NCBI RefSeq assembly: GCF_001006485.1
Contig: NZ_JUET01000035.1
Span: forward strand, 1 to 64,000
DNA length: 64,000 nt
Reading direction: 5' to 3'
Source: Tannerella forsythia
GTDB taxonomy: Bacteria; Bacteroidota; Bacteroidia; Bacteroidales; Tannerellaceae
Notes under the pieces: generated by a model
What the model was told of the DNA's origin: nothing
Database searches by the model: none
What the model saw: the letters and a program-made list of their open reading frames with translations, nothing else
Made by a program: the position numbers and the translations under genes
In this document: piece by piece, positions 57,768 to 64,000 of the stretch
Position numbering within the stretch: position 1 is the stretch's first letter
How the letters are laid out: each line of letters starts with the position of its first letter

Positions 57768-59981
57768 TTATCTCCCCAGCTCCAACTGATTTCTCACCAA
57801 TTCATAATACTTCCCTTTCAATGCCGTCAATGTTTCGTGTGTACCTTCTTCAGCTACTTTACCTTGATCAAGCACCACGATCTTATCCGCATCTTTTACG
57901 GTACTTAATCGATGCGCAACCACCACAACCGTCTTACCTCTGTAAAACTCGTGCAGGTGTTTCATGATTTCTTTTTCATTATTGGCATCCAACGCGTTGG
58001 TGGCTTCATCGAGAAAGATAAATTCGGGGTTCTTATATACGGCGCGGGCGATCAGGATACGTTGACGCTGTCCTTGACTGATGCCGTTTCCTTCCATCCC
58101 GATTTTAGTGTTGTATCCCAACGGCAGAGAGTCGATAAAGTCCCGGATGTTGGCTACGGTAACCGCATGACGCAGTTTCTCAATATCCACATAATCGTCG
58201 CCCACACCGATATTCTGTGCGATGGTGTCGGAGAATATAAATCCGTCCTGCATCACCGAGCCCGATTTACTGCGCCAGAGGTGCGGATTGATAACGGTCA
58301 GCGGGGTCTCACCGATTTTAATGCTCCCTTTATTGGGTTCATAGAAACCCAGCAAGAGCTTAATGAGAGTCGTTTTTCCGCTACCGCTGGCCCCCACAAT
58401 AGCCGTAACTTTGTTCTGTGGAATATGCAGACTGATGTCGTCCAATACATAATCACGGTCGGCACCGTCATAGCTGAACGACACGTTTTCCAATGTAATG
58501 TCCCGTTTGTCGGGCAGAAGGGTCAATTTATTTTCAATCGCTTTTTCTTCATCTTCCTTGCCGTGCACTTCGTTCAATCGCTCCAAACTGATTTTGGCAT
58601 CTTGCAACTGTTGTGCAAAACCGATAAACGAACCTATCGGGCCACTCAACTGCCCTATGATGTAAGTCAAAGACATCATCATACCGAGTGTCATCTGCCC
58701 TTCTACGACTGATTTAGCTGCCAAAAACGAGATAACAATATTAGTGGTTTGATTAAAGAAGATCGAACCCACCTGTTGCACTTGTCCCACGGCCAATCCC
58801 TTAACACTTATTTTAAATAACTTCACTTGAATCCGTTCCCATTGCCAGCGCTTTTGTTTTTCACAATTATTTAATTTGATTTCCTGCATGCCGGTGATCA
58901 ATTGGATCAAGCTGCTTTGTTCACCGGCAGCTTGTGCAAAGCGGCGAATATCAAGTTCTCTACGATACTTCATAAAAGCAAAAATCCAACAAACATAGAG
59001 GGTGTTACCTATTAAGAAAATAACTAATATCACCAAGTTGTAATAAGCAAGAATGAAAGCAAAAATAAAAAAATTGACAAAAGAAAAAAGAGTACCAATG
59101 GATGAACCCATCAGAAATGACTTGATCCGATTATGATCACCTATTCTTTGCATAATGTCTCCAATCATTTTCGTATCAAAAAAATGGAGTGGCAACTTCA
59201 TCAATTTAGCTAAGAAGTCGGAAATCAAAGCGATATTAATACGCGTGTTCATGTGCAGCAGTATCCAACTACGAATGAATTCCACCGATAATTGCGATAT
59301 TGATATTACCACTTGAGCAATCAAAATCAATGTAATAAAGTTCAAATTACTATTTCGTATTCCAATATCAACCAAGGATTGGGTCAAAAATGGGAAAATA
59401 AGCTGTAATCCGCTTACTGTTATCATTGCCAACAGCAGTTGAAGCCATTGTTTCTTATAAGGAGTCAGATATTTTGCAAAAAATAACAATCCCTTCATAC
59501 CTTCTTGCTTCTCATCTTCTTGTTCATAGAATTCGGGACCAGGCTCAAGAAGCAAAGCGGCTCCTTTATCCTCACCGCCTTCTTTAGTCATTAACCAACA
59601 CTTTTTAAACTCTTGTTCTGTATAAGTAATCAATTGGTTTGCTGGATCTGCAACACTAATTTTATATTCCTTTTGCACTTTTTTTATAGCATAACATACT
59701 ACAAAATGATTCTGATTCCAGTGTAATATGCAGGGCAACGGAACGTCTTCAAGCAATTGAGCAAAAGATATTCGTACGCCTGTTGTGCGAAAACCAATAA
59801 ATTCCGCAGCATCGCTAATACCAAGCATAGATACTCCTTCGCGAGTAATAAATGAGCGAGCCCGAAGTGTTTGTAACGAAAAGTTCTTCCCGTAATGTTT
59901 GGCAATCATACGCAAACATGTGGGGCCACAGTCCATGGAGTCAGGTTGAAGATAATGAGGGAACTTCTTAATCATGAGCAT
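57768..59981 (-). CDS. Peptidase C39-containing ABC transporter (bacteriocin/RiPP exporter)
   Basis: A 737-residue exporter that also removes leader peptides. The N-terminal C39 domain has its catalytic set: Gln12, Cys18 (DSMDCGPTCLRMIAKHYG), His92 (HWNQNHFVVCY) and Asp112 (VADPANQ). Six membrane helices lie at about 170-430. The ATPase has Walker A GASGSGKTT, signature ISQGQRQRILIARA and Walker B FIFLDEATNALD. C39 domains cut after double-glycine motifs, so the unseen precursor should carry one. It overlaps the SpaB_C-type gene by 14 bases; Met3 is an alternative start. Confidence 0.95.
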   Translation of the reverse strand: MLMIKKFPHYLQPDSMDCGPTCLRMIAKHYGKNFSLQTLRARSFITREGVSMLGISDAAEFIGFRTTGVRISFAQLLEDVPLPCILHWNQNHFVVCYAIKKVQKEYKISVADPANQLITYTEQEFKKCWLMTKEGGEDKGAALLLEPGPEFYEQEDEKQEGMKGLLFFAKYLTPYKKQWLQLLLAMITVSGLQLIFPFLTQSLVDIGIRNSNLNFITLILIAQVVISISQLSVEFIRSWILLHMNTRINIALISDFLAKLMKLPLHFFDTKMIGDIMQRIGDHNRIKSFLMGSSIGTLFSFVNFFIFAFILAYYNLVILVIFLIGNTLYVCWIFAFMKYRRELDIRRFAQAAGEQSSLIQLITGMQEIKLNNCEKQKRWQWERIQVKLFKISVKGLAVGQVQQVGSIFFNQTTNIVISFLAAKSVVEGQMTLGMMMSLTYIIGQLSGPIGSFIGFAQQLQDAKISLERLNEVHGKEDEEKAIENKLTLLPDKRDITLENVSFSYDGADRDYVLDDISLHIPQNKVTAIVGASGSGKTTLIKLLLGFYEPNKGSIKIGETPLTVINPHLWRSKSGSVMQDGFIFSDTIAQNIGVGDDYVDIEKLRHAVTVANIRDFIDSLPLGYNTKIGMEGNGISQGQRQRILIARAVYKNPEFIFLDEATNALDANNEKEIMKHLHEFYRGKTVVVVAHRLSTVKDADKIVVLDQGKVAEEGTHETLTALKGKYYELVRNQLELGR

Positions 59982-60852
59982 TGACTAAACATTTCATACG
60001 AGCCATATGGCTTGCATACAGCCTATGCATAAAATTATACACGATCAATTCATATATCCTGTTTTTCGAACAAAACAAACGAACTAGCATCATATGAATA
60101 TAGCTAATAATCAGCGTTTTCATCTCTCTATTCTTATCCTCTTTCATTAGTTGTAACGCAGTCTTTTTCAGTTCTTTTGAGCGAAACTTTATTATCTCAT
60201 ACAATGTTTGATAGTTTTCATCTTTTTTTTTATTCCAGAGTACTTCTTCTAATTCATGAGAATGTTCTCGATACATCACATTAAATTGTTTGGAGTTAAA
60301 TTCAGTAAAGCCAAATTCCATTTTATATGATTTGTCCATTCGTTCCAACAGTTCTTTTTTTTGTTGTAAGTCATAACCGAAATCCATAAGCAAAGCATCT
60401 ATCATCTTTACAGCGATTAGCCATCTGGTAGGCTGAGGCATTCCATCCAATATTTTCAATATTTTCAGCATATAATTACTATCAATGCAAAACATTGTTT
60501 CGGTCAACTCCATTAAATGTTCTTTATACCTTTCCAATTCACGATTATATGTATCCAACTGAACTTTCCAAACACTTTCGTCGGTTATTCTTTTTTTAAA
60601 ATAATGATAAAATAATCGAATAACCTCTCCTATAAACATACAATCTCTCACTTTTATTCTAACACGCAGATGGAAATCCGGATCTGAATATCGAATAAAG
60701 AACCATTTTTCAATATATTTTTTCCTACTCAACGCCGAAATGAACTTCGACAATTCATTAACCAACATTTTATCTGCCGTATTACTGCCAGTATATACCT
60801 TTATATATATCCATTCACTCCCGGGTATAAATGTTCTTTGAACCTCTTTCAT
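59968..60852 (-). CDS. Split LanB C-terminal part (SpaB_C, thiopeptide-type)
   Basis: A 294-residue protein of the type named thiopeptide-type bacteriocin biosynthesis protein. Motif EWIYIKVYTG at the start and WFFIRYSDPDFHLRVRIK (about 50-67) are typical of the elimination domain that removes glutamate from glutamylated Ser/Thr to give dehydroamino acids. It starts in a 4-base overlap with the large dehydratase part; the two together (about 1020 residues) equal one normal LanB. Split LanB pairs are known, for example in pinensin synthesis. Confidence 0.88.
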   Translation of the reverse strand: MKEVQRTFIPGSEWIYIKVYTGSNTADKMLVNELSKFISALSRKKYIEKWFFIRYSDPDFHLRVRIKVRDCMFIGEVIRLFYHYFKKRITDESVWKVQLDTYNRELERYKEHLMELTETMFCIDSNYMLKILKILDGMPQPTRWLIAVKMIDALLMDFGYDLQQKKELLERMDKSYKMEFGFTEFNSKQFNVMYREHSHELEEVLWNKKKDENYQTLYEIIKFRSKELKKTALQLMKEDKNREMKTLIISYIHMMLVRLFCSKNRIYELIVYNFMHRLYASHMARMKCLVNAHD

Positions 60853-63038
60853 TTTTTTGAATCTCTATAAAATCCAACAATACATTCATTCAAGTACTTT
60901 CCATCTCTTCCTTCAACGATTAGATTATCTGGAGAGAAAATGAACTCCAATAGTTGAAAGGTCGTACGTTTTTTGACCGTAGACAAGAAAGCACGAATAC
61001 TAATCGGGCTCTCAAAATCTATATAAAGTTCGTTATCACCTTCAGATAATAGCACATATACCGGAATATTCCTTTTTTTGCGCCAATTCAATGCCTTAAT
61101 TACCAATTCATTATCAGAAGCTTGATAAAACGCTGCAATCTCTTCCTGCTTAATATTCCATGCGGCTAAAGACAGGATGGAGTTTCCATATCGTACCCTT
61201 GGTCTATAAGAAAGTTTATCAGCCAAGCCCCCCCAATCAAACCCCCAAAAAGTGCGCTTACCCTGATGTTGCATATCGCATAGAAAGCGATAAACAGGCA
61301 ATGTGTCATTGTAATAATTATGCGCACTTGTTAACCTCGGTATTATGCGACGATTCAATCTCTTAGAACGCAGAACTAATTCTCCTCCTCTATACGAAAG
61401 CATTAGATCATCAATATATATTTTCTTTTCTTCTACCAAATCCGAATTAGCAAGATACACGATCTCATATTCTCGCAAATGTGGTCGTGACAAAATATTG
61501 CCAACTCGTGATCCGGGCAAATGTACAATTTCCGCCAATATGCCGTCTGCCACCAATTCACTCTCTTTTCTTGAAATATCTTTTACCAACTTATCTATTT
61601 CGGGTTCTAAATGAGCAAAGCGCGACAGCAGGTTAGCGGCAGATACTCCTATGGTTCTTATATTTAATAGAGGTTTATCATTCTTTACACTGATTATTTG
61701 AAATAATGCATATAAGGTTTCGGGATATCCATTCCAGTTTTCCGGCACCGATTTAAACTCTTCAGGATAAAACACAATCTCGCTTGCTCCTTCTCTTTCA
61801 GCTTTTATCAGTCTTTCCAACAACACCGTTTGCACATTGGCAATATTCGCAACTTGTTTCTTTTGAGGAGGCAAAATCAGGTTGTCCACAATAGGAGAAA
61901 TGTCTCCTATTCCGTGCCCCAACGGATAACCAATTCCTAATTCGGAGTCTAATGCTATTGCCAAAGGAACCTCACGTTCCTCATATCTATTGTAGAAAGC
62001 CATTTTAAAACTATCCAATGGTGATACCTCTGTACTTCCCAGCTTACTAAAAAAAGAGATAACTGATTTTAATTCAGCAATTACTGATTCTCCTAATGTT
62101 GCTACTGTATTTTTTCTTGTTGCATCTACCTGAAAAAGAAAATTTTCAGTATAAGTAGCGGGCATTTGATTAACCATTTGCCTTATTTGGTGATAACCAT
62201 GCAACGGATTAAGTTTTCCCGTATCCATCTCTTCCAACCAGCTATTTATACAACATAGAGAATCGACTAATTCTCGGGTGCTATCTTCTAAACGCATCTT
62301 ACATAAAGTCATTATGAACTTTTTCAAATATTCTTCACCCACTACCATTACATCCAATTCACTGACTAACAATTGAGATTTTATCAACTCATCAATAAAA
62401 CATAAACTTTCCTCTTCATCTATTCCTTGTTCACTGAAATAACTTAATAATTCCCCAATCATTACTCCTTTAGCCGCATTCTTCAATATTGTATCTAAAT
62501 ATTTCGATCGTTCAACAGACGAAATAGTATGCATTCGTCTCTTATCTGAATATTTATATTCGATATAGCGCATGTACTTGCCCACTTTGTAAAGAGTATT
62601 ATTCGGATAATATAATACTCCTCTTTTTACATCCGGCAAACTTAATATAGTCTGTACCAATGCGCACAGATAGTACATATCCAATCGAGTGCACCTGCTT
62701 ATCTCATCGTCTAAAGAAAATTGAGTAACCTCTCCTACATTGCCCATAGAAGAAGTGGCAAATAGTCCGAATGGGGTACAGCGAGTAGACATTCTACTCA
62801 AATATTTCATAAAAGAGATTTCAATACCATTTTTCCGATCCTCATCCTTTACTTTACTGTTAAATAATTTTTCCAACTCCTTATATAAATCAGAAGAACC
62901 TATATAAACAGCTTCCTTGACACGGTTATCAAAGAAACATTCAGACATACTTTTTCCCCCTTCAAGAATGTTTCTTAAATAAGTTAAAGGAAATGCAGGC
63001 ACGCGGTAAATAAATCTATCAAAAGGCCGAAATATCAT
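60849..63038 (-). CDS. Split LanB N-terminal part (lantibiotic dehydratase, glutamylation domain)
   Basis: A 729-residue protein with the Lant_dehydr_N hallmark YLSRMSTRCTPFGLFA (about 79-94). This domain uses glutamyl-tRNA to glutamylate Ser and Thr of a precursor peptide. The elimination domain is encoded separately by the next gene. The start, RFIYRVPAFPLTYL, is a common N-terminus. Clearly AT-rich codon use. It follows the dehydrogenase gene after 250 bases without another gene. Confidence 0.92.
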   Translation of the reverse strand: MIFRPFDRFIYRVPAFPLTYLRNILEGGKSMSECFFDNRVKEAVYIGSSDLYKELEKLFNSKVKDEDRKNGIEISFMKYLSRMSTRCTPFGLFATSSMGNVGEVTQFSLDDEISRCTRLDMYYLCALVQTILSLPDVKRGVLYYPNNTLYKVGKYMRYIEYKYSDKRRMHTISSVERSKYLDTILKNAAKGVMIGELLSYFSEQGIDEEESLCFIDELIKSQLLVSELDVMVVGEEYLKKFIMTLCKMRLEDSTRELVDSLCCINSWLEEMDTGKLNPLHGYHQIRQMVNQMPATYTENFLFQVDATRKNTVATLGESVIAELKSVISFFSKLGSTEVSPLDSFKMAFYNRYEEREVPLAIALDSELGIGYPLGHGIGDISPIVDNLILPPQKKQVANIANVQTVLLERLIKAEREGASEIVFYPEEFKSVPENWNGYPETLYALFQIISVKNDKPLLNIRTIGVSAANLLSRFAHLEPEIDKLVKDISRKESELVADGILAEIVHLPGSRVGNILSRPHLREYEIVYLANSDLVEEKKIYIDDLMLSYRGGELVLRSKRLNRRIIPRLTSAHNYYNDTLPVYRFLCDMQHQGKRTFWGFDWGGLADKLSYRPRVRYGNSILSLAAWNIKQEEIAAFYQASDNELVIKALNWRKKRNIPVYVLLSEGDNELYIDFESPISIRAFLSTVKKRTTFQLLEFIFSPDNLIVEGRDGKYLNECIVGFYRDSKK

Positions 63039-63288
63039 ATCTTTTCTTTTTGTAAAAGGTCATTATATTCCATTTTGGTTTCTTATGTAAATGACATCGG
63101 GTAGATAACAGCAGCACAGCATTTATCCACTGCCGATTAGCGTCAATAAAGATACATAAGTAGATAAACTATTCGTATCATGGAGCAATATATTTTATTT
63201 CATTCTTCCATTTTTTTAATCCGCAAATACTTTCCATACATCATATGCAAAGTGAACATAACAATAAATTAATTCAATCAACAACTTA
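63039..63288. other. Gene-free gap before the dehydratase
   Basis: Both strands were read for a RiPP precursor. The longest minus-strand frames starting with ATG are 18-19 codons (from 63259 and 63237) and lack a double-glycine leader; a 30-codon plus-strand frame at 63180 is not precursor-like. No TAnnTTTG promoter is clear either. It seems to be a plain spacer. Confidence 0.55.
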
Positions 63289-64000
63289 TCAATCCATATA
63301 CTTATATACTACCTTCCCGATTCTTTCTTTAAGAAAAGATTTCTGAAAGAATTCTACCAACTGATTGCCTGTGTACACAGAATCTATATTCATACAAAAT
63401 CTGCCGTCTGAAAAATCAGAAAGGGCCTTTTCCAAGTCTTCTCTACCGCCCAAGCAGTTGCCTATTAAGGATATATTATACATTATACATGACCCATAGA
63501 TCGTTGAAAGAGAGTTCCGGGGCAATACCTTCATTCCTTTGTATGAAGGATGTTGCTGGTAAAAACCGCAGAATATGTATTTGGAGTTAAAATTGATGTG
63601 ATTTAATAAATCCATGAAATACAAATCAATGAATGGATCAAAGATAACATCAAATTTCTTATCGATACAATTATTCTCACCGAATTGATCATCTTGCAAA
63701 AAAGGAGGGAGATAGATATCCTTTAATCCCCACTCTTTTATATATTTTCTCAGTGATATGGCTTTAGAAGACATCCCATATATATTTATATTCGCATTGC
63801 ACGACTTGAGCCTTTCAACTATTGCTAATGACGTATTAGAAGTTAATGCAGTAATCAAAACATTATCACCATCTTTCAGATCAGCCTTTCTTACCATGCT
63901 ATATGCTGTTTGTGCAGAAAGAGAGAAAGCCGCTGCAACTTCATCCGACATTGTATCCGGAACTTTTATTAGTTGATGTTCAGAAAGCAGTAAAAGTCTT
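63289..64000 (-). CDS. MDR-superfamily (zinc-type) dehydrogenase, cut by window edge
   Basis: The visible part is about 236 residues and remains open to the right edge, where it reads LLLLSEHQLIKVPDTMSDEVAAAF; the true start lies outside. SAQTAYSMV and GDNVLITALTSNTSLAIVERLKSCN show the nucleotide-binding half of medium-chain dehydrogenase/reductases, though the usual GxGxxG is degenerate (ALTSNTSLA). In some lanthipeptide clusters an MDR enzyme (LtnJ) reduces dehydroalanine to D-alanine; that role is possible here but unproven. First visible gene of the operon. Confidence 0.7.
   Translation of the reverse strand, partial: RLLLLSEHQLIKVPDTMSDEVAAAFSLSAQTAYSMVRKADLKDGDNVLITALTSNTSLAIVERLKSCNANINIYGMSSKAISLRKYIKEWGLKDIYLPPFLQDDQFGENNCIDKKFDVIFDPFIDLYFMDLLNHINFNSKYIFCGFYQQHPSYKGMKVLPRNSLSTIYGSCIMYNISLIGNCLGGREDLEKALSDFSDGRFCMNIDSVYTGNQLVEFFQKSFLKERIGKVVYKYMD

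Noticed and set aside
57912-58712. A 266-codon plus-strand frame opposite the C39 ABC transporter
   Set aside because: Antisense to Walker A, signature and Walker B coding; no family features.
63180-63272. A 30-codon plus-strand frame between the MDR and LanB genes as a RiPP precursor
   Set aside because: Wrong strand for the operon, hydrophobic throughout, no double-glycine site and almost no Ser/Thr/Cys core.
1-64000. CRISPR arrays, rRNA genes, transposases
   Set aside because: The tandem arrays seen have 8- or 21-base periods without spacers of CRISPR type; no rRNA core sequence or transposase motif was found.

Overview
The window reads as chromosomal DNA from an anaerobic Bacteroidales bacterium, most like the Tannerella/Porphyromonas group. 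The reasons are the Bacteroidetes-type promoters (TTTG, 19-21 bases, TAnnTTTG) found in front of many genes, the near absence of Shine-Dalgarno sequences, XusAB-like TonB/lipoprotein genes, several MacB/FtsX-type permeases, NfnAB, DcuB and a glycyl-radical arylacetate decarboxylase. The genus is an inference; there is no rRNA in the window.

Layout. Bases 1-22440 hold a regulated export system. A minus-strand operon (Schlafen-like protein, sigma54 activator, histidine kinase, then ogt) stands back to back with a plus-strand operon tolC-hlyD-ftsX-ftsX-lolD-ftsX. The shared gap carries two 21-bp-spaced dyads and a well-formed -24/-12 sigma54 promoter, so the circuit is visible in the DNA. The gaps inside the export operon are full of octamer arrays and dispersed repeats. 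A LytS/LytTR pair with its own direct-repeat operator faces a repeat-containing surface protein gene. Bases 22441-29600 are housekeeping: nhaA, mscL, a NUDIX hydrolase, nlpE, a GroES-like/NfnA/NfnB operon and an RluA-type pseudouridine synthase.

Bases 29786-35218 are a 4-hydroxyphenylacetate decarboxylase operon (hpdB, hpdC, MFS transporter, hpdA), which would make p-cresol; hpdC lacks the cysteines for one of its two usual Fe-S clusters. Bases 35532-39584 hold pABA synthesis (pabB-pabC against pabA), a decayed panE and a DcuB-type transporter. tRNA-Phe (39886) is followed by an iron/siderophore-type locus: two exporter-fold ABC half-transporters divergent from a TonB receptor and a propeller lipoprotein, plus an AraC regulator, with GGGGTAT direct repeats as the likely operator. 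Then come purB, an RluB-type enzyme and asnS.

From 53051 to the right edge the sequence becomes visibly more AT-rich and holds one long minus-strand, tightly overlapping operon: an MDR dehydrogenase (cut by the edge), a split LanB-type dehydratase, a C39-peptidase ABC exporter with its HlyD partner, a half-length LanC-like protein, and then four sugar genes (galactosyltransferase-like, sialyltransferase-like, CMP-nonulosonate synthetase-like, GT25-like). This looks like a lanthipeptide-type RiPP locus with its own glycosylation, possibly sialylation, module. It is the best candidate for a new system. The precursor peptide is not in the window.
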